Shown piece by piece: positions 54,834-63,170 of a stretch of 64,000 bases of DNA. Made by a program: the position numbers and the translations under genes. Location: NCBI GenBank assembly GCA_903921325.1, contig CAIXPL010000024.1, positions 99,788 through 163,787 on the forward strand, written 5' to 3'. Source of the DNA: an uncultured Pseudomonadota bacterium (lineage in GTDB: Bacteria; Pseudomonadota; Gammaproteobacteria; Burkholderiales; SG8-39). A model generated the notes under the pieces. It had not been told where the DNA came from and ran no database searches. It saw only the letters and a list, made by a program, of their open reading frames with translations. Positions within the stretch are counted from its first letter, which is position 1. The number at the start of each line of letters is the position of its first letter.

Positions 54834-55721
54834 GTGACCCTTGTGCAGTTACGGCACCTGCTCTCATTGGCCCGCACTGGTTCGTTCAGCAAATCGGCCG
54901 AAGCCCTGTTCCTGACACAGCCTGCCTTGAGCCGCAGCATCCGCGCACTGGAGAACGAACTGGGTCACGCCTTGTTCGATCGCATTGGCCGACACAGCGA
55001 GGTCACGCCATTTGGCCGTGAATTCGTCGAACGGGCGCGGCACATTGTGGAATCAGCCGATGAGCTGCGCGAAAGCGGCACGCGCATGGCGCATGGTGCC
55101 GGCGGCGCTCTGCGCATCGGTCTGGGTTCCGGGCCGGGTGCGATGCTGATGACCCCGCTTTTGATGCACATGGCGACCCGGCATCCCCAATTGCGCCTGG
55201 AAATCTCGCGCGGCCGTACGGACATGCTTGAACGCAGCCTGCGCGAGCGCTCGGTCGACGCCCTGGTAGTCGATGCACGCTTCCTGGCACCGGCCCCCGA
55301 TTTGCAGGTGGCCCAGAGCCATGAGATGCACGGTTCGTTCCTGTGCCGGCCTGGTCACCCGCTCACCCGCACGCGAGGCGGCGTGACGTTCGCGCAGGTG
55401 CGTGCCTATCCCATTGCCTCGACGCCCCTGAGCGACGAAGTGGCGCGCGTGCTGGTCGAGCGTTACGGCCCGCAAGCTCACCCCGCTCACTGCGTCACGC
55501 TGCAGTGTGAAGAGATTCCGAGCCTGGTCGAGCTGACGCGGCACACCGACACGGTGCTCATCGCGATCCGTGCGGCGGGTACCGACCTTGCCGAACTTCC
55601 CCTGAAACCGGCCCTGGATTTGACGGCGCGATTCGCCATCGTGACATTGGCCGGCCGCAGCGAGCCACCGGCATTGCCGATCGTGCGTCGTCTGGTTGAG
55701 GATTTGCTGCGCGATGTATAG
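54834..55721 (+). CDS. LysR-family transcriptional regulator
   Basis: The N-terminal winged helix-turn-helix reads LVQLRHLLSLARTGSFSKSAEALFLTQPALSRSIRALE, followed by the effector-binding domain. The GTG at 54834 is chosen because GGAGG lies about 6 nt upstream; an ATG at 54804 with no good ribosome-binding site would add ten residues. It is divergent from the Bug-M20-dadA operon and is its probable regulator. Confidence 0.92.
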   Translation: MTLVQLRHLLSLARTGSFSKSAEALFLTQPALSRSIRALENELGHALFDRIGRHSEVTPFGREFVERARHIVESADELRESGTRMAHGAGGALRIGLGSGPGAMLMTPLLMHMATRHPQLRLEISRGRTDMLERSLRERSVDALVVDARFLAPAPDLQVAQSHEMHGSFLCRPGHPLTRTRGGVTFAQVRAYPIASTPLSDEVARVLVERYGPQAHPAHCVTLQCEEIPSLVELTRHTDTVLIAIRAAGTDLAELPLKPALDLTARFAIVTLAGRSEPPALPIVRRLVEDLLRDV

Positions 55722-55734
55722 CAGTCGCGCGGAA

Positions 55735-57093
55735 TCAGCACAGCTTGGTCAGACGTTCCGCAACCGACGGGTCGAATTCCTTCCTGGTTAGCAGTTCTCC
55801 AATCGTCGATTGTCGAGACTTGATCGCATCGGCGACAAACCCTCGTCGCTTCTCAATGACGGGCAGCACTTTTTCACTCAGAAAATCTCGCTCGACCGGC
55901 AAAAGCCGTTCGTCTCCGATGATTTTGGAGATGGCTTCCGCCAGGTCAGCGCTCATCCGCGACAAGACGCCGCGAACCAGCCTTGGCGCTACACCGGCCT
56001 CATAGGCCATCGCATCCCAGTGCGGCCCCTCCACCCAGCCGGGCTTGTTCTCCCCGGCGATGGCCATGGACATGGTCTGCCTTGGCAGATACGCCTCTAC
56101 GCAAAGCATGTCGTAGAACGGAGCGACCGCCGCTTTCTGCCCCCGCATCAGGAAAGCAATGTTCTTGGCGTGAGCATCCAGGTTGCCGATCAAATAATTG
56201 AAGGCAACCCACTGGACAACTGCATTGGCAGCCACGATTGGGCGATCGATGAACGTGCCTCGAAGAACGCCAAACAAGTGATGCAAACCCAGGCCGCCCT
56301 CGCTCTCGTATTTTTTTGAAGGTGCCACACCCAACGCCTGGCACAGGTCGATCTGATGAAGCCGCCCGAATGCCCTGCCAGCCGTCTTCTCCGGGCTCTT
56401 ATCCAATGGCGCCCGGTCAAACCGTTCGATGACATAAAGTGGCTCGGGGAGATGCAGTAACCCAACCGTAGGTACCGGAACCTTCAGCTCATGGGCAAGA
56501 CGCATGCAGAAAAATTCGTTGGCCGGACAGTGAGGGAAATCTGCGCTGGCGTTCTCTGGCTTGACGATATGGGTCGATGGCGCCGAACCTTCGGGCAGAA
56601 ACATCGCGCCGCTGGCGTCGATGCGCAGCCCAAGTTTTTCCTGGGCACCTGCAAGAGACATGCGGATTTCATCCCATGACGCCATCAGAGGGAGATTGCG
56701 CGCCCTGGATTCCTCAATCTTTTCCTGTAGCGCCTCTCTCGCGAGTGGAACCAGAATTTCCCCTGTCGCCGCATCGAACCCTTCGGGGATCAGCGAAAGA
56801 GCCCCCGCAGTGTCCTGTCCGTGTCGAATCAAAAGTGCCCACGTGTCTCGGGGGTCGATTCTGTCCCGAAAGGCGATCAGGTCTCGCAGTCGGCCTTCGG
56901 GCAACAGGTTCTCGAAGAACCACTCAACCGACTTGGCATCCGCAGTGTCTTCGAATTTTCGGGTGGCGATCGGAAAATTGGGCGAAAGCGCGTAATCCTT
57001 CCACTCAGCCGAGTAGCCGAACTTCCACCGCCCATTTTCGATTTCAATGGTTCCGACCGGGATCCCGTTGGCCGAGACAATCAAAGCACTCAT
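55735..57093 (-). CDS. hipA: HipA-family serine/threonine kinase toxin
   Basis: The 452-residue protein has the HipA N-terminal lobe (SALIVSANGIPVGTIEIENG, FFENLLPEGRLRDLIAFRD) and the kinase core. ATP-binding appears as SLAGAQEKLGLRIDASG and THIVKPENASADFPHCPANEFF. The catalytic loop is NYLIGNLDAHAKNIAFLM and the metal Asp is in APFYDMLCVEAY. HipA kinases arrest translation by phosphorylating aminoacyl-tRNA synthetases such as GltX. It overlaps the hipB stop as ATGA. Confidence 0.93.
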   Translation of the reverse strand: MSALIVSANGIPVGTIEIENGRWKFGYSAEWKDYALSPNFPIATRKFEDTADAKSVEWFFENLLPEGRLRDLIAFRDRIDPRDTWALLIRHGQDTAGALSLIPEGFDAATGEILVPLAREALQEKIEESRARNLPLMASWDEIRMSLAGAQEKLGLRIDASGAMFLPEGSAPSTHIVKPENASADFPHCPANEFFCMRLAHELKVPVPTVGLLHLPEPLYVIERFDRAPLDKSPEKTAGRAFGRLHQIDLCQALGVAPSKKYESEGGLGLHHLFGVLRGTFIDRPIVAANAVVQWVAFNYLIGNLDAHAKNIAFLMRGQKAAVAPFYDMLCVEAYLPRQTMSMAIAGENKPGWVEGPHWDAMAYEAGVAPRLVRGVLSRMSADLAEAISKIIGDERLLPVERDFLSEKVLPVIEKRRGFVADAIKSRQSTIGELLTRKEFDPSVAERLTKLC

Positions 57094-57326
57094 GTCGTTT
57101 CAACCGGCAATCTCAGCCTGACGTCAATACCGAACCGGCTGCAGACGGACAGAACTTTTCCGATCTGCGCTGTCGGCTTCCCTTGCTCCAGAGCATTGAG
57201 AAATGGCAAACTGACGTTGCATAGCGCAGCGGCATCGCGTTGCGTCAGTCCAGATTCCTTGCGAACAGCCCGAAGAATCTCTCCAAGCTCGACGACAGAG
57301 GAGATACCAACTTCCCTGTTTGCCAT
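57090..57326 (-). CDS. hipB: HipB-type Xre antitoxin
   Basis: The 78-residue helix-turn-helix protein (ELGEILRAVRKESGLTQRDAAALCNVSLPFLNALEQGKPT) is the HipB antitoxin and autorepressor. The ATG at 57326 fits; a longer frame to 57371 runs through the operator. It precedes hipA with a 4-bp overlap. Confidence 0.9.
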   Translation of the reverse strand: MANREVGISSVVELGEILRAVRKESGLTQRDAAALCNVSLPFLNALEQGKPTAQIGKVLSVCSRFGIDVRLRLPVETT

Positions 57327-57345
57327 AGAGTCCCCGAAAAAGATA

Positions 57346-57405
57346 AACGATCGTTGAATTTTGCCCTGCATTAGTCCTTAATGCAATAAAAACTAAACGA
57401 TCGTT
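57346..57405. promoter_or_regulatory. Paired palindromic operators upstream of hipBA
   Basis: The 10-bp palindrome AACGATCGTT occurs at 57346-57355 and again at 57396-57405, each flanked by TAA/TTA-type bases, with centres exactly 50 bp apart. A third inverted repeat (TGCATTA / TAATGCA, 57367-57385) lies between them. This fits cooperative HipB binding around the promoter. Confidence 0.75.
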
Positions 57406-57658
57406 AATTATTGACTCCGCGACTTTTCCGGTGAAGGCGGGACCCTGAGGGCTGGTTTCTTTTTGGCTTTGCCGGCCACTCCTTGGCCAATGCGTGATTG
57501 ACAGGTCAGTACACCGTGTGCGACTTGCCGGCGCTGACGCCCGCGGCCGCGCGACGAATCTCACCCGATCGACCGCTGCATTCAAGGAGAATGCCTTGAC
57601 TGCCTTCTTGCCCCTGCCTAGTATGCAGGTCAATCTCGCAGACTCGGAGCTCTTGCAA
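57406..57658. other. Intergenic region without a clear gene
   Basis: About 250 bp between the hipBA operator and the lipoprotein gene. The reading frame open from 57494 is arginine-rich and coding-unlike before the lipoprotein start. A GGAG at 57645-57648 precedes that start. Confidence 0.4.
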
Positions 57659-58156
57659 ATGCAACGCCGATCGATTCTTGCGCCCATGTTTGCACTGCTC
57701 GCTGGATGTGCAACCATCCCGCCGCCAGTGCCCGATGGCTACGCGGGACCGACCGCAGTCCTGTCCGACTCCGGCTTGCCTGACTCGAGAAGTCGCGCGA
57801 CTTTGTTTTCCGCGTTAGCGCTCGATGGCCAGCCTTTGGCAGACTCCCTGACCGCTACGCGCAAAGCAAGTTTTAACCAAGGGTTTGCCATCACCGTAAG
57901 GCTCAGTAGTCGCAAAATTAAGGCCGTTCCCGCGAAAGTGCGCATCATTGGCACTCATCAGACCGGCGCTCCCATTCACGAGCTCGCTGCGCGCGCAGCG
58001 GGCACTTTTTTTTCTGTCGAGGGCACGGTCGACTTCAAACCGGTCGAGGGCCGCTATTACACCGTCACTGGCAAGCTCAGCAAAGAACAGTCGTGCGTGT
58101 GGATAGTAGATGACGAGAAGTTTGAACAAGTGACTGAGAAGGTCTGTTCACCATGA
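57659..58156 (+). CDS. Putative lipoprotein
   Basis: The 165-residue product begins MQRRSILAPMFALLAGCATIPPP, a lipoprotein signal with lipobox LLAGC. The mature part reads as beta-rich (FAITVRLSSRKIKAVPAKVRIIG, YYTVTGKLSKEQSCVWIVDD), with two later cysteines that could pair. I do not recognise the family. The ATG at 57659 is supported by the signal peptide and a GGAG 10 nt upstream. Confidence 0.7.
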   Translation: MQRRSILAPMFALLAGCATIPPPVPDGYAGPTAVLSDSGLPDSRSRATLFSALALDGQPLADSLTATRKASFNQGFAITVRLSSRKIKAVPAKVRIIGTHQTGAPIHELAARAAGTFFSVEGTVDFKPVEGRYYTVTGKLSKEQSCVWIVDDEKFEQVTEKVCSP

Positions 58157-58165
58157 GTTCCGCTT

Positions 58166-58490
58166 TTTGCCGCCGTTCTGCCGAGTTGGCACACACACCC
58201 CCAACTCGCGAAGCGACGCCGGCTTGTGGCCGGGCTACCCGCATTGCTCGTTGCACTGGCGAACTGCCCTGGGCAGGCGCAGACCGTCCCGCGCATGCTG
58301 ATCGGCTTTCGCGCGCGAACTCTCACTGACGTGGTGGCACGGCGCTTTGCTGAGCGCCTTTCATCGGCAACTCGTCGCGCAAGCGGCGGCCGAGATGTAA
58401 CGCGAGCTCCCGCGCGGTTTCGTGGTGGTCGCAAAACAAGACTACGCGCTCATTTTCGCGAACAATCTCCAGGTGTTAGCGGTGACGTAA
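58166..58490 (+). pseudogene. Degenerate remnant of a Bug-family gene
   Basis: Two frames together resemble the N-terminal part of a Bug receptor. Frame one gives a signal-like LPALLVALANCPGQAQT, then PRMLIGFRARTLTDVVARRFAERL, which parallels the VPFPxGGxTDVVARxxAERL block. A shift near 58365 then gives LVAQAAAEM, a stop at 58398, and ELPRGFVVVAKQDYALIFANNLQVL, which parallels the usual AAPDGYTLLFANN block. The frameshift, stop and missing C-terminal two thirds mark it as dead. Confidence 0.6.
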
Positions 58491-58552
58491 AAGTGCGTCA
58501 TTGTGGTGTTGAGGAGCGCGGTGCGGTGCGCGCTGGGGCCGCGCCCGCAGCG

Positions 58553-59434
58553 TCATGGCAGGAACTCGTAGCTCAGTTTCTTGACGTGCCCGACGAAGTA
58601 GACCTTGCGGCCTTCAGGCCGCACCCAGGCGGCTTCACCGGTCATCGGGATCTGCATGCCGCCTTGCGGCTGGTAGTCCGACAAGGCGCAGTCCCAGGGC
58701 AGCATCACCATGACCCCGTCCTTGCCCACGCCTGCGCCGCGCGATTCGGCGTGCACCGAGGCAATCAAGCCGGCGTCGTTGAACCGGAACAGCAAGGTCA
58801 AGGTGATCGGGCAATCGACGATGGTGGCGCGAGCGGAAGCGTCGTCCTCCGCTTCCCACCGCACGCCCTGGCTGGGCAGCAGGGCGGTGGGATACCATGG
58901 GCTTTCCGCAAAGTAGCGCATGAACTCGCCGCGAGCGATCTCGCCTTCACCATGCGAGTCGGCCACGGTGAACAAGCCGAACAACTTGGCGATCAGCCTG
59001 CCGTGGCCGGCGATGTAGCTGTCCTCCACATGCGCGGGTAGGCCAGGAAACATGACCACCTCGGCGTCCCACAGGAAGCCCGGCTTGCGGGTGACCACCC
59101 GCTGACTCGATGTGAAGGGCTTCCATTGCTCGGCGGTGGTTGACATGTTCATCGTGCCCTTCATCTCGATGGCGGTCGCGGTGATGATCGGCTGTCCGTC
59201 GGCCAGCACCGCGCGGAAGTAGCGCCGCACTGGCGCCGGCAAGCCCTCAATTTCCCGCGGGTCGAAGCGCGCGGGTGACGGTAGCCGACCCCGGGGGTCG
59301 ACGCTGCCCGATTCGAGCTGGGTAGTGTGGGTGCGGATCATCTCGGCCCATTGGGCACCACCGAGGGCGCGCAATCCGATCGCTATGACCACCAGCGCAC
59401 CCAGAACGGTCCCCAGCCACAGCAGCAGGCTCAT
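58553..59434 (-). CDS. DUF6544-like membrane-anchored protein
   Basis: The 293-residue protein has one N-terminal membrane helix (LLLWLGTVLGALVVIAIGL) and the recognisable block EIEGLPAPVRRYFRAVLADGQ, followed by beta-rich sequence ending TGEAAWVRPEGRKVYFVGHV. This matches the DUF6544 group as I recall it. Function is unknown. The ATG at 59434 has AAAGGA about 7 nt upstream, so it is preferred to a GTG at 59467. It follows the nitroreductase-like gene by 29 bp in the same direction. Confidence 0.7.
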   Translation of the reverse strand: MSLLLWLGTVLGALVVIAIGLRALGGAQWAEMIRTHTTQLESGSVDPRGRLPSPARFDPREIEGLPAPVRRYFRAVLADGQPIITATAIEMKGTMNMSTTAEQWKPFTSSQRVVTRKPGFLWDAEVVMFPGLPAHVEDSYIAGHGRLIAKLFGLFTVADSHGEGEIARGEFMRYFAESPWYPTALLPSQGVRWEAEDDASARATIVDCPITLTLLFRFNDAGLIASVHAESRGAGVGKDGVMVMLPWDCALSDYQPQGGMQIPMTGEAAWVRPEGRKVYFVGHVKKLSYEFLP

Positions 59435-59463
59435 TGCAGTTCCTTTGGTTCGACCATGGTCGC

Positions 59464-60573
59464 TCACACCAGCACGGCATCGACCGGCCGCCGCAGCGAG
59501 CGCGGCATTGCCGGGCCACGACCGAATCGCACGACGAGGTCCGGCCGCTGGCCGCTCAGGCCCAGTGCGTCAGCAAAGGGTGGTCGCAGCGCAGCCACTT
59601 CGACCGGCTGGTTCAGGAAGGCATTGCGTATGCCCAAAGCGGTGGCCTGCAGCGCGAAGCGCTCGTAGCAGCGCCCCACTTCCACCCAATGCGCCTTGTC
59701 CGCAGTCTGGCCGACAAAGACCGCGATCCCAGCGGAACTGCGCACCTGCCGCGCGCATTTGTCGTTCTCGCCCTTCGCGGTCAGAAGCCAGCGAAAGGCC
59801 AGATCGCCGATCCATGACGGGATGTTCGGGTTGCCCGTGGTCACGCTGTAGAGCCCGTCGCGCATGCGCACCGCGTCGGCGCCATTGAAGCGGATCCAAG
59901 CCTTCAGCTCCTTGACGAAGGCAGCGTCGGCCAACTGCGCCGTGTTGCCTTGAATCACGTAGTCCAACGTCTGCTCCATCGCCGGGCGCTCCGTCAGCAG
60001 CAGCAGGCGCACGGTGTCCGAACTTCCTGCGCGCTGCAACAGCGCTCGTTCTTCGCTGGCCAACGGTTTGCCGTCGTAGTCACCGCGTGTGCATTGGCGC
60101 ATTGGGATGGCCGTGAACAAGGGCGTGGCCTGCGCTCGGGTGGGCTCGAGCATCACGCGCACGGCATTGCCGGCTGCGTCGAAATGCGCTTCGCCCTTGA
60201 GTCCGTGGGCGTGCGCGGCCTGGATCAGGTTTTCGGTGGCGCAGCCGAGCGAAACAAAGAGGTGATGCTCGTCCGGGTCCACCGCAGGGCATCGACGCGC
60301 TAGGTCGGGCAGGATGCCGATCGACCGGCCACTGCCGTCGAGCGCGAACTTCCAGCACTGTGTGTTGTGGCTGGACGGGGCCAGCGTGGCGCAGCGAACC
60401 AATTCCCGACCGAGCGCGGCGCCGTTGAGACCGGTCAATGCACCCTGCTGCCAGGTGCGCCCGGCGACTGCTTCGTAGCTGTCCACGGACGGCTCCTGGG
60501 AACAGCCGGACAGCGCCAGCGGACCGGCCACCAGCCACGGCGACGAAGCGACAAACTGTCTGCGTGTGATCAT
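59464..60573 (-). CDS. Acg-family nitroreductase-like protein with Tat signal
   Basis: The 369-residue protein begins with a twin-arginine signal (MITRRQFVASSPWLVAGPLALSGC). The body matches Acg-type nitroreductase-fold proteins: CATLAPSSHNTQCWKFALDG near residue 62, VGRCYERFALQATALGIRNAF and the C-terminal DLVVRFGRGPAMPRSLRRPVD. Acg relatives bind or sequester FMN and often lack reductase activity. The lipobox-like SGC suggests an export and lipid anchor. Confidence 0.85.
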   Translation of the reverse strand: MITRRQFVASSPWLVAGPLALSGCSQEPSVDSYEAVAGRTWQQGALTGLNGAALGRELVRCATLAPSSHNTQCWKFALDGSGRSIGILPDLARRCPAVDPDEHHLFVSLGCATENLIQAAHAHGLKGEAHFDAAGNAVRVMLEPTRAQATPLFTAIPMRQCTRGDYDGKPLASEERALLQRAGSSDTVRLLLLTERPAMEQTLDYVIQGNTAQLADAAFVKELKAWIRFNGADAVRMRDGLYSVTTGNPNIPSWIGDLAFRWLLTAKGENDKCARQVRSSAGIAVFVGQTADKAHWVEVGRCYERFALQATALGIRNAFLNQPVEVAALRPPFADALGLSGQRPDLVVRFGRGPAMPRSLRRPVDAVLV

Positions 60574-60577
60574 GCGC

Positions 60578-61105
60578 TCAACGTCCGCTACTGCCGACCG
60601 AAGGTCGCCACAAGGCCGATGCCACCCAAGCCGGCAACAATGAGGACAAGGTCAGGCTGGACGTCGGCGTCTCGGGACAGGTATGGCCGCCGAGGGCCGA
60701 CCGGATTGGGTACTGGGCCAGAGCGAAGACGATGAGAGCGCTACCTGCCGCGGTCCTCGGGCCTGGAACCCACTGGGTGGTGAGTCTGCGTCTAATCACA
60801 CCCTGACAAATGAAGACCCCTTCGCCAACAATCGAAAGGAGAGCAGACGCATAGGCTACAGGATTGATGCGTGCACAGAAGGCAACGTGGTAAGCCATGG
60901 CGATCCGAACCCAAAGAAACCCGAGGATGGTGGACACGTCAATGCCCGACCTGGACCGCAGCATCATCACCGCAACCATAGCCATCAAAGCGATTGCAGC
61001 GAGGAACCACTGCACCGGCCACGCGGCGATGTTGCAGTCACGCGGGACGCCGTGGAGATGCTCGACCGTGGACAGAAGCCCTATAGTCCAAAAGCTTAGT
61101 CTGCA
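60578..61105 (-). pseudogene. DUF6064-like membrane protein, disrupted
   Basis: The frame from 61015 encodes several hydrophobic helices with FLWVRIAMAYHVAFCARINP and SIVGEGVFICQGVIRRRL, resembling DUF6064 proteins. Similarity seems to extend upstream in the same frame to about 61105 (SFWTIGLLSTVEHLHGV then CNIAAWPVQWF), but no start codon is present there. The C-terminal PTSSLTLSSLLPAW looks frame-shifted relative to the family. I read it as a decaying gene, though a short functional product from the GTG at 61015 cannot be excluded. Confidence 0.45.
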
Positions 61106-61439
61106 AAGGCGGCTGCACTCTGTGCGCTGCCGAACACTAGACGCGACGCGCTTGATGACCGCAGTGGGCGGTAGAAACTTGTTTCTCGGGTGCCTTCCGG
61201 TAGTCTGTTATAGACGCCGATTATTCTCGAAAGACCGCCTATTCCCACTCAATTGTAAACAACCTAAAAAATGTCTTCATTGACAGTTACTTACGGATGA
61301 CGCCGGTATCCGATGCCATGAATAATGCCATGGTCATGATGTGGAACCACTTTCACTCCTACCGAGACTGTCGCCGCCCGCTTGATCGTCAACTTGAGTC
61401 TGCGCCACGGCGGGCGTAGGCACCTCCGCGTGCTGTCGG
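61106..61439. other. Region with no convincing gene
   Basis: About 330 bp hold only short frames. A minus-strand stretch near 61291-61400 reads WRRLKLTIKRAATVSVGVKV and looks mildly coding-like but has no supported start, so it may be another remnant. Confidence 0.35.
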
Positions 61440-61790
61440 CTAAGGGCTCATGTCCAATGCCTCCGACACCTGGCTGCCAGCTCGCGCGCTGATGATGGCT
61501 GCATCGACAATCTGCTTGGCGCTCATCAGGCCGCACGCCACATCGACCAACTCGGCTGCGATCATGGTCTTGAGCTTTTCGATTTGGCCGGCTTGCTCCT
61601 CTGCGGCTTTGAAGCGGTCGTTGGCGCGATTGATCCAGTTGCCCAATAGGTGCGCAGCACCACCGAGCAACGCACCGGCAAGGCCGGCCGCCGCTGCTTG
61701 GTCGTGACCGATCCCCCAGGGCCTGCATGCCAGGACGTACCAGCCAAACGCGACCAGTGCTGCGAACAGCTCTAGGTCGATATGGTTCAT
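61440..61790 (-). CDS. Small membrane protein, unknown
   Basis: The 116-residue product has an N-terminal helix (LELFAALVAFGWYVLACRPWG), a second glycine/alanine-rich helix (AAAAGLAGALLGGAAHLLGNW) and a helical, probably coiled-coil tail (FKAAEEQAGQIEKLKTMIAAELVDVACGLM). I do not recognise it. It ends the minus-strand run that begins with the higBA module, 21 bp after higA. Confidence 0.55.
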   Translation of the reverse strand: MNHIDLELFAALVAFGWYVLACRPWGIGHDQAAAAGLAGALLGGAAHLLGNWINRANDRFKAAEEQAGQIEKLKTMIAAELVDVACGLMSAKQIVDAAIISARAGSQVSEALDMSP

Positions 61791-61811
61791 GTCCTGGTCA
61801 TGAGCATCAAA

Positions 61812-62147
61812 TCAAGCGATCGCGAGCGTCAGATGACCGATCGGCTCGGCGGTCGGCCGCACCTTGATTTCGATGTCGTAGCCGAGACGATTCAGGCACT
61901 CCATGAGCTTGCGTTCGGAGAGGTTGGCGAAGTCGCCACGCATCATTCCCGACACCTTCGGTTGCGGGATGCCCATGCGCCGGCCAGCCTCTTCTTGGGT
62001 CAAGCCGAGACGACGCACGGCGCGGGTGATCTCGATCACTAGGCCGGACTTGATCTTGAGCTTCTCTGCGTCGGCTAGGCCGAGGTCGGCGAAGACGTTA
62101 CCCGAGCCGGTTTCGATCTCGATGCCTTCAATCATGCGCTTTGCCAT
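61812..62147 (-). CDS. higA: HigA-type Xre antitoxin
   Basis: The 111-residue protein has an Xre helix-turn-helix (LVIEITRAVRRLGLTQEEAGRRMGIPQPKVSGMMRGDFANLSERKL) in the HTH_37 arrangement of antitoxins paired with Gp49-like toxins. The N-terminal part likely contacts the toxin. It overlaps the toxin gene by 20 bp and lies downstream of it, the reversed (HigBA) order. Confidence 0.9.
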   Translation of the reverse strand: MAKRMIEGIEIETGSGNVFADLGLADAEKLKIKSGLVIEITRAVRRLGLTQEEAGRRMGIPQPKVSGMMRGDFANLSERKLMECLNRLGYDIEIKVRPTAEPIGHLTLAIA

Positions 62148-62505
62148 GTCGTAGCTCCTTTGCCAGCGCCTCGGCTACCTTCAGCCTGGCGCGAATGATG
62201 TCCATGTCCTCTTTCGGAGTGGCGATCCCGCTCTTGCTCTTCTTCTGGAAGCAGTGCAGGACGAACACCGCTTCCGCGAACTTCACCGTGTAGACGGCTC
62301 GGTACGTACCGCCGACATCGTCCTCGACGATCTCAAGGACGCCGGCACCGCCGAAGCCCTTGAGCGGCTTTGCCGCACCGTGCTGGTCGCCCCGCTGAGC
62401 GAAGTCGAGGGCGTGACCAAAGAACTTCCGCACATCGAGAGGAAGCGCCATCAGGTCTCGTTTGCTTCCTCCGACCCAAATCAGCAGCCTGTCTTGATCT
62501 ATCAT
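62128..62505 (-). CDS. higB: HigB/RelE-like toxin (Gp49 family)
   Basis: The 125-residue toxin has IWVGGSKRDLMALPLDVRKFFGHAL, then LKGFGGAGVLEIVEDDVGGTYRAVYTVKFAEAVFVLHCFQKKSKSGIATPKED, a standard Gp49/RelE ribonuclease pattern with the C-terminal basic residues. The ATG at 62505 is preferred; the frame to 62661 has no family sequence. HigB toxins cut mRNA on the ribosome. Confidence 0.9.
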   Translation of the reverse strand: MIDQDRLLIWVGGSKRDLMALPLDVRKFFGHALDFAQRGDQHGAAKPLKGFGGAGVLEIVEDDVGGTYRAVYTVKFAEAVFVLHCFQKKSKSGIATPKEDMDIIRARLKVAEALAKELRHGKAHD

Positions 62506-62515
62506 GCCACCAATA

Positions 62516-62533
62516 TATACCATTTCCGATATA
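62516..62533. promoter_or_regulatory. Imperfect AT-rich dyad, possible HigBA operator
   Basis: TATACC and GATATA (5 of 6 positions complementary) flank a 6-nt spacer 11-28 bp upstream of the higB ATG. It may combine an operator with the -10 region. Confidence 0.3.
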
Positions 62534-62867
62534 AATTCAACCGGGCCACGAACCGAACGACATATGCCGTCCATCACCGCAACGCCTGCCCCACAGGTCA
62601 ATGAATATTCAGTTTGCCCCGCTTGCACGATATGGAGTGCTTTTTGGACACACCAATACACAATTTTATCGCTAAGTCTTTGATCTAACGTTCTAAACAG
62701 TCGATTTGCAGCGCGTCATTGAACGGTGCAACACCATTTCTTTTATTCCCACTCGATCATCAACGGCGCTTCTAAACCCTTGTCACGTATAGAACTTTTT
62801 TCAGTGAGTAGCATTTCTACCGTCAAATCTACCGTCATTTGCATCTGATACCCAAATTTAGCATTCA

Positions 62868-63012
62868 GCATCTATCGGTACGTATCGCGGACTATCGACA
62901 GCCTGTTGCATCTACCCCTTCAGGATCGGTCGGTATCTATCGGTACCTATCGTTGGCAACGCTTTTCTCGTCCTGCGATCGTTCAATATCTATCGCTACC
63001 TATCGGTGGCAA
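62868..63012. repeat. Iteron-like repeats containing TATCGGTACCTATCG
   Basis: Two 26-bp copies, 62934-62959 and 62987-63012, match at 24 positions and are 53 bp apart. A third partial copy (TCTATCGGTAC at 62871-62881) lies 65 bp before the first. Spacing and spacers are irregular. Confidence 0.8.
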
Positions 63013-63170
63013 ATGCGCAAGTATTCGTACTTGGGCCACGCCAATTGCGATCCAGCGCTCCGCACAGGATATACCGATCGGGAATATGCAGCACCTCTTG
63101 CACGCCGGGCACAAGGCAGTGCTATTCCGATCGGGCGCAGAGAACGGAAGCTCTGACAATCCCGAATCGT

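Larger units (their letters stand above)
62506..63170. other. Long non-coding, repeat-bearing region
   Basis: 665 bp with no supported gene, less GC-rich than the flanks. It contains the iteron-like repeats at 62868-63012 and a short tandem TCTACCGTCAAA / TCTACCGTCATT at 62816-62839. Frames across it read as repeats of SIGTYRWQ and are not believed to be coding. Confidence 0.5.

Noticed and set aside
58226..59041. A 271-codon plus-strand frame overlapping the Bug remnant and the DUF6544-like gene
   Set aside because: The first part is explained by the Bug pseudogene and the rest is antisense to the DUF6544-like gene.
62868..63012. CRISPR array
   Set aside because: Only two good copies with irregular spacing and no cas genes nearby.
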